Notes: a model not told the origin generated them from the sequence alone. Positions 52,813 through 61,748 are shown, counted from the stretch's first letter. The stretch: DNA of 64,000 nt from an uncultured Fodinibius sp. (GCA_913057775.1 CAJXOG010000004.1:186001-250000), one strand, 5' to 3'. A program made the numbers and translations.

Positions 52813-53633
52813 TTTTTGGTGAAGTTTATGGATTGAGATACGGGCTCCATCTGAACGATGTTTTCCGAAGGTACATCGGGACGCTGCGTTTCAAATGTAA
52901 TTTCGGCGGAATATTCTCCATTTTCGAACTCATCCTGCGCTACCTCAAATACTTGTCGGTACTTAAAATAGATAGAAGTAGAAGTGCGTTTTTCAACCAC
53001 GGTATTTCCGTTGCTATCGGAAATAGTTAAAATGATAGACCCGAGAAAAGGAGAGTTACCAGATCTGTTGACATCAGCGATAAATTCGAAGTTATCTTCA
53101 GAGTTGTGATGGGTAAACTCTTGGATCTCTATCCCGGTGTTGGTATCGCCGTGTTTGTAGAATAAGGTCGTTACCTGTTCAAATTTATAGGTGATTTGGG
53201 CCGTTATCCCATCGTCGGTTTCCTCACCTACAGCAGGATTTTGAGCACTTGAGGTTGTTTTAATACGTGTCCAGTAGGTGCCATCCGAAAAGTCCTTGGG
53301 TCTTACGGTCATCCGAACGGTTTGCCGCTGGCCGGGTTGCAGAACAAAATTTTGTGGAAAGCCCTTGACCAAATTATCAATACCATATTGCTGGGCCCGG
53401 CTGCTGTCGTCATACACCATTTCTACATTCCCCTCAGTGTTGGTTGTAGGGTAGCCGAAGGGAAATTCAATGGAGACCTCCTGGGCCTGATCTGATCCGT
53501 TAAGCACCAAAAAGCTCCCAAAGCGTTCTTGCTGGTCGATGAAAACCATGGTGGGAGCAATAGTAATTTGCGCCTTGGCGCCTGTAAGCAACACCCCAAA
53601 AATAAGCAGAAATATTAAGGACAGTTTTTTCAT
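52809..53633 (-). CDS. PapD-type periplasmic fimbrial chaperone
   Basis: A 274-residue exported protein with a signal peptide (to about 21) and a PapD-like Ig fold: ITIAPTMVFIDQQERFGSFLVLNG in parts, then QTVRMTVRPKD near residue 105, corresponding to the G1-type strand and subunit-binding region. The second domain is longer than in enterobacterial chaperones. It should hold pilin subunits before the usher. The usher gene follows directly with a 4-bp overlap. Confidence 0.8.
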   Translation of the reverse strand: MKKLSLIFLLIFGVLLTGAKAQITIAPTMVFIDQQERFGSFLVLNGSDQAQEVSIEFPFGYPTTNTEGNVEMVYDDSSRAQQYGIDNLVKGFPQNFVLQPGQRQTVRMTVRPKDFSDGTYWTRIKTTSSAQNPAVGEETDDGITAQITYKFEQVTTLFYKHGDTNTGIEIQEFTHHNSEDNFEFIADVNRSGNSPFLGSIILTISDSNGNTVVEKRTSTSIYFKYRQVFEVAQDEFENGEYSAEITFETQRPDVPSENIVQMEPVSQSINFTKK

Positions 53634-53734
53634 CTCGGGTAGACTGGTTTTAATTGCCGTTGAGGGAACCTAAGAAATTTGTGTAAAAAAGCATAGGAAA
53701 CTGCTGCTAGAACTATTCTGGCCTGCCTATAAAT

Positions 53735-53768
53735 AAAAAAGCCAAGACGGATTAGGTCTTGGCTTTTT
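53735..53768 (-). terminator. Bidirectional terminator between pilin and chaperone genes
   Basis: AAAAAAGCCAAGAC and GTCTTGGCTTTTT form a perfect stem around a 7-nt loop, with T-runs on both strands. It separates the pilin gene at 53786 from the chaperone-usher pair. Confidence 0.9.
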
Positions 53769-53785
53769 GAATGATATACTGAACC

Positions 53786-54283
53786 CTAGTTATAAGAAGC
53801 TGTGAGGATAATTTCCTCTGAGTAATTACCGGCAGTTTGATTAGTTGCAGCATCAATACTACCACCTATGAATACATGGATGGTATTATCTGAGTCCGCT
53901 GAGAGAGCAGTAGTAGTAGTTCCTGTGGTAGGATTAAATGTATTACTTTGACTAGTCGATTCATTGTCCCAAGCAGCACTGCTGTTATCAAAGTTGATAG
54001 CAATGTCAGCACCAGGACCCACTAGGTTTCCACCATTTGCAAAAGAAAAACTTAGGTCAAGCTGACCGCCATTACCTGTTACTTGGAATGTTCCAGCAGT
54101 AGCATCACCAACCGCTACAGTACTGTTAGCTCCAGCCGCCAGAGTTCCAAAGTCTAAGTTACTTCCTTCGGTAATAGATACATTTGATTCAACAGTTGCG
54201 GTAGCATCAATTTGTGCATTAGCAATTGTTGTCATTCCTGCGGTGATAAGTAGTGCGAGAGTAAGTTGGAATAATCGTTTCAT
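53786..54283 (-). CDS. DUF4402 pilin subunit, probable major
   Basis: A 165-residue exported beta-sandwich protein (signal peptide to about 23, ANAQ). DUF4402 features are VESNVSITEGSNLDFGTLAAG, the GTFQVTGNGGQLDLSF strand and the C-terminal NYSEEIILTASYN. Small, neutral residues dominate. A strong terminator directly follows, and the gene lies apart from the other three pilin genes, so it may be the abundant shaft subunit. Confidence 0.85.
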   Translation of the reverse strand: MKRLFQLTLALLITAGMTTIANAQIDATATVESNVSITEGSNLDFGTLAAGANSTVAVGDATAGTFQVTGNGGQLDLSFSFANGGNLVGPGADIAINFDNSSAAWDNESTSQSNTFNPTTGTTTTALSADSDNTIHVFIGGSIDAATNQTAGNYSEEIILTASYN

Positions 54284-54504
54284 AATTTGAGCCGTTTGTT
54301 ATTGTTTGTAGATAAATTAATTTCTTTTCTTTCTTCACTCCCAAGATAAAAATGATCTCTTGGGTCTCCTAGTTAGAGCCTTTTAATTAAAGGATTCTAA
54401 ACTTTATTGTAGCACCATCAACTGGTACCATTCTTCATGGAGCAAAACAATAAGTATTCTAGAAGACGTTTCATATTGGCCGAAGATTAATAAATTGTAA
54501 TGGT

Positions 54505-55032
54505 CTATTGGTAGACGACGTTTAAAACCAATGTGCCGGAGTAGGAGCCGGGAGCAATATCGCCGACGTCAATATTACCAAAGATATACACGTAGCCGGT
54601 ATCCCAAACCTGTTCATTATCACCGCTGAGGTTTATATGGAGCTCTTTATTGGCAAAAGGTGAATAATCCTGGTAATTGGTTGCGTCGGGGGCATAGGCT
54701 GCATCCAGATTAAGTGGGATAGTATTTGTAGTATCTTGGTCACCAGACGGTGATAAGCGGTCGGGTTTATGTAGGGTAAGAATCGCACTTTGCGCAGCCA
54801 GTGCTCTTATTTTGAAGATCCCCATTTGTGGGTTGCCCAATCTTATCTGATGGGTACCGCTGTTGGTGACCACCGTCCCAAAATTTAGATCCTGAAGCAC
54901 CTCTACGCCTAACTCAGGCTGTACATCCATGTTAAAACGAACGGTTTGGGCTTGGCTGGAGTGGGCAAGTGGAAGAGCTAAAAGTGCAACACAAAATAAA
55001 ATTTTAATCCGCTTTCTAATCATACTCAACAT
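54505..55032 (-). CDS. DUF4402-like pilin subunit
   Basis: A 175-residue exported protein (signal peptide ending SSQAQ). It has VLQDLNFGTVVTNSGTHQI, GIFKIRALAAQSAILTL and the C-terminal PGSYSGTLVLNVVY, the same plan as the neighbours. It overlaps the upstream gene by 17 bp; ATG at 55023 is an alternative start with a smaller overlap. Probably a minor or adaptor subunit. Confidence 0.8.
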   Translation of the reverse strand: MLSMIRKRIKILFCVALLALPLAHSSQAQTVRFNMDVQPELGVEVLQDLNFGTVVTNSGTHQIRLGNPQMGIFKIRALAAQSAILTLHKPDRLSPSGDQDTTNTIPLNLDAAYAPDATNYQDYSPFANKELHINLSGDNEQVWDTGYVYIFGNIDVGDIAPGSYSGTLVLNVVYQ

Positions 55033-55561
55033 TAATATTTATGGTTCCGGTATAAGTTCCGGCTCTGTTATTTCCAACTTCTATATCTCCATAAATGTAC
55101 AAGTATGCTTTTGCAGTCGGTTGACCACCGCCATTATTTCCTCCACCGGCCCAAGGGGGAGGACCGCCACCTCTGTCATCATATATTGGAAATGATGCTG
55201 AACCATTGGTAATGGAATTATCTTGTGCTTGGGTTTTGTCTTCTTCTCCTTCATTTGCATAGGAGGCTTTCAAGGTGTAGGGAATTATATTTGAAGCATC
55301 AAGAATCAGGTTTTGGCTTGTTATTGAGACATAGATATCCCGGTCCTTATTGCCCTTAATGCTGATAACCTCTGTTCTGGAGTCCATCAGGTTTATGGTA
55401 TATTGTTGATCTTGTAGAACTGTACCGTAATCCAGATTTCCATCAGTCAAGACAGTGACGGTCAATTCGGGAGGCGCCTCTATATTGAGTGCAAACGTCT
55501 GACCGTATACCATAGTCACCGGCAGAAACAGCAGCGTTATAAAAGTAAAAATTTTTTTCAT
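55016..55561 (-). CDS. DUF4402-like pilin subunit with Gly-rich insert
   Basis: A 181-residue exported protein (cleavage near VYGQ). It has LTDGNLDYGTVLQDQQYTINL and the end RAGTYTGTININVEYD. Between about 130 and 150 lies a Gly/Pro-rich loop (GGGPPPWAGGGNNGGG) not seen in its paralogues, which could be surface-exposed. It is central in a tight three-gene run. Confidence 0.8.
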   Translation of the reverse strand: MKKIFTFITLLFLPVTMVYGQTFALNIEAPPELTVTVLTDGNLDYGTVLQDQQYTINLMDSRTEVISIKGNKDRDIYVSITSQNLILDASNIIPYTLKASYANEGEEDKTQAQDNSITNGSASFPIYDDRGGGPPPWAGGGNNGGGQPTAKAYLYIYGDIEVGNNRAGTYTGTININVEYD

Positions 55562-55579
55562 AGAGAGTGCCTAACAGGA

Positions 55580-56101
55580 TTAAATATATTCAACCTCAAT
55601 GGTGAAGTTACCGTTGTAATTCCCCGGCTTTGCATTTTCAACGTTTATCTGCCCGCCAATCCAAAAATAATACTCTCCGTTGCCATTGAGTGTCAGGTCG
55701 CGATTATCGGTTTGCAGAATTTCGGCCGAGCTCTGATCATCTTCATCATTGCCCGCAATTTCATAGGTAAAGGTTAGTGTATTGGAACCGCTGGCGTGTC
55801 TTAATGTGCGCTCACGGACAAAGCTAACCCGAATTTGGGAATCAGCGTTACCCAAGGCAATCATTTTGCCTGTGTTGGCATCAGAAAGCGGATCAATGGA
55901 AATAAGTTGCTGGCTGGGCTGTACGGGACTAAAATCCATATCCCGGACCGTAATCATTTCTATGGATTCGACGACCTGGGCAGAAGCGCTAATGCTAATT
56001 CTGCTGGACGCTTCGTCCTGATCTTGTGCCGTCGCGGTAAGGGTAGTAAAACCTATTACTGCTAATATAAGCAGCAATACTGTAGTTGATTTTTGCATCA
56101 A
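55580..56101 (-). CDS. DUF4402-like pilin subunit
   Basis: A 173-residue exported protein (signal peptide ending TATAQ). It has SASAQVVESIEMITVRDMDFS, then IRVSFVRERTL, and the C-terminal PGNYNGNFTIEVEY. First of the pilin run on the minus strand, 18 bp before the next gene. Its higher polarity suggests a tip or base subunit, but that is guesswork. Confidence 0.8.
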   Translation of the reverse strand: MMQKSTTVLLLILAVIGFTTLTATAQDQDEASSRISISASAQVVESIEMITVRDMDFSPVQPSQQLISIDPLSDANTGKMIALGNADSQIRVSFVRERTLRHASGSNTLTFTYEIAGNDEDDQSSAEILQTDNRDLTLNGNGEYYFWIGGQINVENAKPGNYNGNFTIEVEYI

Positions 56102-56202
56102 ATGTCTTAGTTAACTGATTGCCGTTTGTTCGCACTATGTAAACGAAGTGTTCTATAAAATGTTGACCAAGAACTTAACTATTTTTTGAAGTCAGCATAA
56201 AA

Positions 56203-56235
56203 TAAAAAATGCAGAGGAAAGGTTCCCTCTGCATT
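56203..56235 (-). terminator. Terminator of the pilin-like operon
   Basis: On the minus strand ATGCAGAGG and CCTCTGCAT pair and are followed by a T-rich run, about 55 bp after the stop at 56290. Confidence 0.85.
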
Positions 56236-56289
56236 AGCAAATCTTAAAGTAGATAAGTGAATCTTAAGCACTTTTTTAGTGGACAGACA

Positions 56290-57327
56290 TCAGTTATAAA
56301 TACTAATAGGCTTGTAAGTTTTATCCAATGCATTTCGTGCAGCTAAATCAGCATATTGATGCATTCGACAGTCATATTGAATACCAAAATTACCATTGAT
56401 ACTGAGATCAACATTTTTGTTGCTGCTGGTAGTGCCAACCAATACCGAGCCGTTGAGATTAGCGGTACCATTCCCAAGAACGACATCTTCGTCTTCAAAT
56501 ATAGTTAAACCGTTAAAATCAAAATTCCCGTTAATTCGACCACCATCCCTAATTATTAGAATGCCGTAGCCAGTAACATTTCCGTTGAGTCTTGTTTGAT
56601 CATCTATAACAAACACCCCGGGATTGGCAGGTCCGGAACGGTTTAAGTCCGTTTTGTCGGTTACCTTTGTTCCTCTATTAATAAGTCGGGCAACCGTTTC
56701 TTGGTAATCAGTGTAGTCCAGATCGCTGTCAACTTCGATGGACGGTGAACCGGAAATCCCCTTTTTGTTACCACCGCCTCCTTTTCCTTTCTCGCCATCT
56801 TTTCCGGTTTCATCTTCGATCTGATCTTTTTGATCATCCCGGATGACTTCAACTCCCGGTTTGTCGGGACAACCGCTTACTGCTGAAGCATTACCGCTAA
56901 TAGAGAAGGAGCCTCCCATTTTACTGACTGTAAAATTGTCTGTGATAAGAGACAGCGCACTTTCAAAAGCAGGAATAACGCCTACATTATCTTGAATGAG
57001 ATGGCTCGCTATGATCGTGTGGTTTTCGGGTGCTCCTGCTATTTTTCCTGTAGAGGTAATCCGGAGAGTATCTGAAATTTCCTGAACCGAATAATCGACT
57101 GATCCATAGTCAAATTGCTTGCTTGTTTTTCCTGTCCAGGTGCCATTTTTATCATATTTGGTTATCGCAAACTGTATGCCGGTATGGGCTAAGTTTTTAA
57201 CAATGGCTCTGTTGGCCGTTTCTACAGAAAGTTTAGTCATACTTTCCTTTTGGTTGGACATACCCATGAAAACATATCCGAGGGCAACCATTAATCCTGC
57301 GATAATAATAAGCATTGCTCGACCCAT
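56290..57327 (-). CDS. PilX-like/pilin-like surface protein
   Basis: A 345-residue protein with an N-terminal hydrophobic helix (MGRAMLIIIAGLMVALGYVF) that looks like a pilin-type anchor, but with no standard prepilin Gly-Phe-Thr-Leu-Ile-Glu site. The C-terminal half has a repeat-rich region with the GNVTGYGILIIRDGGRINGN and NLNGSVLVG pattern, suggesting a beta-helix-like fold as in some PilX-type proteins. A Lys/Gly-rich linker lies at about 175-200. It is 31% or so identical by eye to the next gene product; I have not computed this. Last gene of the operon. Confidence 0.6.
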   Translation of the reverse strand: MGRAMLIIIAGLMVALGYVFMGMSNQKESMTKLSVETANRAIVKNLAHTGIQFAITKYDKNGTWTGKTSKQFDYGSVDYSVQEISDTLRITSTGKIAGAPENHTIIASHLIQDNVGVIPAFESALSLITDNFTVSKMGGSFSISGNASAVSGCPDKPGVEVIRDDQKDQIEDETGKDGEKGKGGGGNKKGISGSPSIEVDSDLDYTDYQETVARLINRGTKVTDKTDLNRSGPANPGVFVIDDQTRLNGNVTGYGILIIRDGGRINGNFDFNGLTIFEDEDVVLGNGTANLNGSVLVGTTSSNKNVDLSINGNFGIQYDCRMHQYADLAARNALDKTYKPISIYN

Positions 57328-57452
57328 AATGTCATAATTTTCTTAATATTTTTAGTCTCTCTTGATGTATTTTGATTCTGCTCCAAATAACTTGCAGAAA
57401 AGTGAATTTATCGTAAAAGTGTTTATAAGCTAAAAAATATCAATAAACGTCA

Positions 57453-58472
57453 TTATTCATACATACTGATTGGAGTGTAAAGAGTGGTGTTTAGAACTTT
57501 ATTTGCCGCGACGTCTGTATATTTTTCTTGGGCCTGACAATCATAATTTGCTTGCATATTACCATTCCCCATGATGTCTAAATTTGCCCCATAGTCTGAC
57601 ATCGCCATAATTGATCCATTAATTGTTGCGTTACCTGCAGCTTTAAATTGCGTTTCATTTTCGAAAATAACTAAACCGTTAAATTCAAATTGACCAGCCA
57701 TCATAACGTCTGAGTCTATTTCTAACTGCGCATTATTTCGCACAATTAAAATTCCATAACCCGTAGTGTTACCACTTATTGTTAATTTACTGTCGATAGA
57801 GTAAACCCCTGGATTGTCACTGGTACTGTTATCAAAATCATTTTTATGACTAATAGTTTTAGAATGGGGAATTAGCCTGTCGATTAAGTTTCTTATATCT
57901 TGATGGGCTATTTTAGAATTATGAGCTACAGCGGGATCCCCTTCTATTCTACTGTCATCATCGTGATCATCAACTTGACTAGGATCATTAACTGTTAATC
58001 CCGGTTTATCTTCGCAAGTTCCGCTATTGTCGTTTCCATTGTAGTGAGTTTGCGGATTTGAATTCGAAAAAGTTATGCTTCCACTTACACTACTTAAAGC
58101 GCCTTGAAATTTAGGTACAACTTGTTGGTTCTTACTTATATCATAGGTAGCAGTAATAGTGTGGTCATTGCTGGCTCCGTTCAGGTTTGCAGTAGAGGTT
58201 ATTTCTAAAATTTCATTTGAAACATCATGATTGATTGAAACCTCAACGGTTCCCTTCTCAAGATTAAATTTCCCACCACTCCAGCTATTGTCTTCATCAA
58301 ACTCTTCCAGGGCAAATTGGATGCCGGTATGCGACAGATTCTGTGCCAATGCCTTGTTGGCCTTACTCACAGATTGACTTGTTAACGCCTGACGCTGGTT
58401 CGACATTCCCATAAAGGTGTAACCTAGGGCTACTAACATCCCTGTTACGATAATTAACATTGCTCGTCCCAT
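57453..58472 (-). CDS. PilX-like/pilin-like surface protein, paralogue
   Basis: A 339-residue paralogue of the 56290 product, with almost the same anchor (MGRAMLIIVTGMLVALGYTF), a CEDKPGLTV segment matching CPDKPGVEV in the paralogue, and the same GNTTGYGILIVRNNAQLE beta repeats. A single pair of cysteines is shared, one near the middle and one in NYDCQ near the C-terminus, possibly a disulfide. Tandem duplication is likely. Confidence 0.6.
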   Translation of the reverse strand: MGRAMLIIVTGMLVALGYTFMGMSNQRQALTSQSVSKANKALAQNLSHTGIQFALEEFDEDNSWSGGKFNLEKGTVEVSINHDVSNEILEITSTANLNGASNDHTITATYDISKNQQVVPKFQGALSSVSGSITFSNSNPQTHYNGNDNSGTCEDKPGLTVNDPSQVDDHDDDSRIEGDPAVAHNSKIAHQDIRNLIDRLIPHSKTISHKNDFDNSTSDNPGVYSIDSKLTISGNTTGYGILIVRNNAQLEIDSDVMMAGQFEFNGLVIFENETQFKAAGNATINGSIMAMSDYGANLDIMGNGNMQANYDCQAQEKYTDVAANKVLNTTLYTPISMYE

Positions 58473-58482
58473 AATAAAACCT

Positions 58483-59061
58483 CTATAGTCTTAGATTTAT
58501 TGGTGTAAATTGTTTTTGCCAAGTTACTTCGATGTATTTTGGATCAGAAGAGCCCAAGCCCCCTACTTTTTCCTTGCTTTGTAGAGTATATGAAATATCT
58601 ATAAATCTGATTTTATCCCGTTCACTTTGTGCTCCACTAAGTAGTTCAGAAAGCAAACTTATATCTATCTTATTTTTATCACTGTCAAAATATTCAATCT
58701 CAAAATTGGATACGTTTTTAAACGTTGTTTCCGTACCTCCAACATCACGGGTAAGCGTGTTGTCGCTGCTATTGTACTCCCAGATTACGGTTTCTTTGGT
58801 TCCATCATTGTCAATGTCTCCCTCAAATTTAATTTTTCCTTCCTGGGCATCTTTTATAGGGGAGGGGATAGCACCCATTTCTTTGTATCCAACATTGGGA
58901 ATACCCTTGCCTAAAATTTCATTAATGGTATTTGACTTTGTTTCGGTAATCTGACGCATAGTAAGCTGTGTGGAGCTCTGCGATAGATTCATATTCATCG
59001 TCAGAATACTCAGTAGCAAAATACCTGCTACAATAAAGCTTGTGGTCAATCCTATATTCAT
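58483..59061 (-). CDS. Pilin-like protein with N-terminal helix
   Basis: A 192-residue protein with a hydrophobic N-terminal helix (MNIGLTTSFIVAGILLLSIL) followed by polar Gln/Ser-rich helix continuation and a beta-rich C-terminal half (DNTLTRDVGGTETTFKNVSNFEIEYFD). The plan is that of a minor pseudopilin such as PulJ, but without the classic cleavage motif. It is in the middle of the four-gene operon. Confidence 0.55.
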   Translation of the reverse strand: MNIGLTTSFIVAGILLLSILTMNMNLSQSSTQLTMRQITETKSNTINEILGKGIPNVGYKEMGAIPSPIKDAQEGKIKFEGDIDNDGTKETVIWEYNSSDNTLTRDVGGTETTFKNVSNFEIEYFDSDKNKIDISLLSELLSGAQSERDKIRFIDISYTLQSKEKVGGLGSSDPKYIEVTWQKQFTPINLRL

Positions 59062-59070
59062 AGTTCTGAT

Positions 59071-59595
59071 TTATTGGGTTTTATAATATCTGCGTAAATA
59101 TGGTACACGTATTTCAATCTTGTCGCCGTTGTTATCAGTCAGATAGTCACTGGTCACAGTTACAACCATCTTTTTAAATTCTGTATAAGGCGTTCCCGTA
59201 TGTCCGCTGGCCATATCAAAGCCGGAAGATGAGCTTACGTATAAAACCTGGATACTTACATTGAACGCTCCGTCTCCAGATCCTTTTTGCCAATCGACAG
59301 TCTCGTTCAATCCATGGTAGTCGTCAAAGTCATTGAAATCTGAAAGATTGGCTTGGCCACAAGAAGAGAATCCTTCAGGTACTTGTGCTGGAGGCCCACC
59401 AGCAGTGTTTGCATCAAAAGGCAAGGCACGCGCTTCGTCAATATAGGTTTGTGCAATGGTAATAGCCTTTTTTTCTGCAGAGCTCTCTATTTCTTTCTGG
59501 CTGTTAATAAAGATCATCCTATTAGATGTCAATAGAATTAGCGAAAACAGCACCATCGCCGCCATTGTTTGTATTACTTCACTGTATCCGACCAT
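59071..59595 (-). CDS. Pilin-like protein with N-terminal helix
   Basis: A 174-residue protein with a hydrophobic N-terminal helix (MVGYSEVIQTMAAMVLFSLILL), followed by a helix region (KEIESSAEKKAITIAQTYIDEARALPFD), and a C-terminal beta part. It is first of the four-gene minus-strand operon. The overall plan resembles minor pseudopilins; no ATPase or prepilin peptidase gene is in the window. Confidence 0.55.
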   Translation of the reverse strand: MVGYSEVIQTMAAMVLFSLILLTSNRMIFINSQKEIESSAEKKAITIAQTYIDEARALPFDANTAGGPPAQVPEGFSSCGQANLSDFNDFDDYHGLNETVDWQKGSGDGAFNVSIQVLYVSSSSGFDMASGHTGTPYTEFKKMVVTVTSDYLTDNNGDKIEIRVPYLRRYYKTQ

Positions 59596-60174
59596 AGCTG
59601 TAGATGTCTAAGTATCAATTTTGGAGTAAAACATTAAAATAATTAATGTTTTCTCGCTCTCTTTGCAACTTCATCGCCAATATTATAATAACGTCGGTTT
59701 AGACCTAATTAATTTTCATTAACGAACATTGCAATTCATTAAAAGTTATGCCGTCTACGTACATGAGTCGCAATTTAAGGTCTTGTTACATATTAGTTCG
59801 CCAACTCATAAGCCGTTTTTGCTCAAATTGTGGTTTTACAACCTTGATAAAACGTGTTTACCGGTTAAAGGAATGGTTAAACAGCTACCCCAACTAATTG
59901 TCATTTCGACTGGAAAGCGGCCTATGTTTCGGGGCGGCAACGGAGAAATCTCCTTCCGTTAATTTGGGGATTTCTCGACTCCATCCCGATAAAACCATCG
60001 GGATTTCGCTCGAAATGACAGTATGTGGGGTTTTGAGGCTTTAGTTACACAGTTGTAAATTGTAATCTTTACCGGTAAACGCGTTTGATAAAGCATTTTA
60101 AGGATCAAGATAATCAGGCTATATTGTTGGTCAGTTTTAAAATTGAACTCTAAGCAGTTAATCTACAGCACTTC
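59596..60174. other. Intergenic region with interspersed repeat
   Basis: There is no gene in these 579 bp. The main feature is the 122-bp inverted-repeat element at 59899-60020. The 77-codon plus-strand ORF at 59729 runs into that repeat and is not coding-like. Confidence 0.6.
59899..60020. repeat. Interspersed palindromic element with TGTCATTTCGA ends
   Basis: The element begins TGTCATTTCGA and ends TCGAAATGACA, a perfect 11-bp inverted repeat. It contains two inner palindromes, GGAGAAATCTCC and ATCCCGAT...ATCGGGAT. Elements with such ends and an inner GAGAAATCTC word are, to my knowledge, frequent in intergenic DNA of this bacterial group, so it is likely one of many non-autonomous copies. 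Confidence 0.75.
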
Positions 60175-60879
60175 ATGAAAGGCATTATTTTAGCGGGTGG
60201 TACGGGATCGAGGTTATATCCATTGACGAAAGTAACCAACAAGCATTTGTTGCCGGTGGGTAATAAGCCCATGATTTATTATCCCATTGAGAAACTAACT
60301 AACGCTGGCATTGAGGAAATATTGATAGTAACGGGTACCGAGCACATGGGGGATGTGGTAAATTTGCTGGGATCCGGCAAAGATTTTGGATGTCGCTTTA
60401 CCTACAAAGTACAGGATGAGGCCGGAGGAATTGCCCAGGCATTGGGACTTGCTGAAAACTTTGTAGGCGATGATTCCATGACGGTGATTCTAGGTGACAA
60501 TATCTTCGAGACCTCCCTGCAGAAAGCGATGGATGCATATCCAGGTCAGGGAGCACAGATTCTGCTCAAAGAAGTTGATGATCCCGAGCGTTTTGGAGTG
60601 GCAGAGGTGGAAGGCAATAAAATAGTAGGGATTGAGGAAAAACCGGATCAGCCCAAAAGTGATTTGGCAGTGACCGGCGTTTATATGTACGATGCCCGGG
60701 TATTCGACTTCATTCGAGATTTGGAGCCGTCCGATCGAGGCGAGCTGGAAATTACAGACGTCAATAATCACTATATACAGGAAGATGCTATGCGGTTTTC
60801 GGTGATGGAGGGATGGTGGACCGATGCCGGAACGCCCTCATCATATAAACGAGCTAACAAATTGGTTGGTACCGAATAA
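60175..60879 (+). CDS. rfbA: Glucose-1-phosphate thymidylyltransferase (short form)
   Basis: This sugar nucleotidyltransferase makes dTDP-glucose from glucose 1-phosphate and dTTP. It has KGIILAGGTGSRLYPLT at the start, KHLLPVGNKPMIYYPI, and GDNIFE, VEEKP-like IVGIEEKPDQP and TDVNNHY. At 234 residues it lacks the about 55-residue C-terminal extension of RmlA, which forms the allosteric site region, so control by dTDP-rhamnose may be absent. First gene of the dTDP-rhamnose cluster. Confidence 0.9.
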   Translation: MKGIILAGGTGSRLYPLTKVTNKHLLPVGNKPMIYYPIEKLTNAGIEEILIVTGTEHMGDVVNLLGSGKDFGCRFTYKVQDEAGGIAQALGLAENFVGDDSMTVILGDNIFETSLQKAMDAYPGQGAQILLKEVDDPERFGVAEVEGNKIVGIEEKPDQPKSDLAVTGVYMYDARVFDFIRDLEPSDRGELEITDVNNHYIQEDAMRFSVMEGWWTDAGTPSSYKRANKLVGTE

Positions 60880-60881
60880 TT

Positions 60882-61748
60882 ATGAAAGCGATACTACTTG
60901 GGGCATCAGGGCAGTTAGGTAAAGAGTGGCAACGCATTATTGATAAAGATTATTCAGACGAGATTGAGTTGCTGTCGTATACGTCAAGCGAGCTGGATAT
61001 TACTCATTACCAGGAGGTTTCTGATGAGTTTCGGGAGCAGAAGCCGGGTGTAGTGATTAATTGCGCAGCCTTTACGGATGTGGATGGGTCAGAAGATCAT
61101 AAAAAACGGGCCCGCAAGGTCAACATGGAAGCCCCATTGTACCTAGCGGAACTTAGTCAGCAACTGGAATTTAAGTTGGTCCACTATTCGACTGATTATG
61201 TGTTTCCAGGGACAAAATTGAATAAGAAGGAATTTCCGGAGGGTTATCCTGAAGATCATCCGGCTGATCCTGTTAACTGGTACGGTAAGACCAAGTGGGA
61301 AGGGGAACAGGCCATTCGTCAGACTGCCGAAAACCATTTGATTATTCGCGTGTCTTGGCTGTGTGGTCAGTACGGATCTAATTTTGTAAAGACGATGCTG
61401 CGGCTGGGAAAGGAGAGAGAGGAATTGCAGGTGGTTGATGATCAGTGGGGTAGCCCTACCTTTGCTGAAAATGTGGTTGAGAATTGCCTCAATTTACTTG
61501 GCAAGGATATAATTGGGACGTACCATATTACGTCAAAGGGATTGATTAGCTGGTATGATTTGGCTAAAGCTATATTTGAACTCAGCAACACCAACGTTTC
61601 ATTGGAGGCGGTTGACTCAGATGCTTTTCCTACCAGGGCAGAGCGTCCATACTTCTCAAAGTTGAGCACCCACAAGATTGAGGCGGTCGAAGGTAGTAGG
61701 ATCATACCCTGGAGAGAGGGATTGCAGCGGTTACTGGGTCAATTATAG
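60882..61748 (+). CDS. rfbD: dTDP-4-dehydrorhamnose reductase
   Basis: A 288-residue short-chain reductase with the Rossmann GASGQLGKEW, the VINCAAFTDVDGSE motif, the catalytic YSTDYVFPG and YGKTKWEGE (Tyr-Lys pair) and the DQWGSPT block. It performs the last step to dTDP-L-rhamnose. Starts 2 bp after rfbA, so translational coupling is likely. Confidence 0.95.
   Translation: MKAILLGASGQLGKEWQRIIDKDYSDEIELLSYTSSELDITHYQEVSDEFREQKPGVVINCAAFTDVDGSEDHKKRARKVNMEAPLYLAELSQQLEFKLVHYSTDYVFPGTKLNKKEFPEGYPEDHPADPVNWYGKTKWEGEQAIRQTAENHLIIRVSWLCGQYGSNFVKTMLRLGKEREELQVVDDQWGSPTFAENVVENCLNLLGKDIIGTYHITSKGLISWYDLAKAIFELSNTNVSLEAVDSDAFPTRAERPYFSKLSTHKIEAVEGSRIIPWREGLQRLLGQL

Noticed and set aside
59729-59962. 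77-codon plus-strand ORF before rfbA
   Set aside because: It runs into the interspersed inverted repeat and has no coding features.
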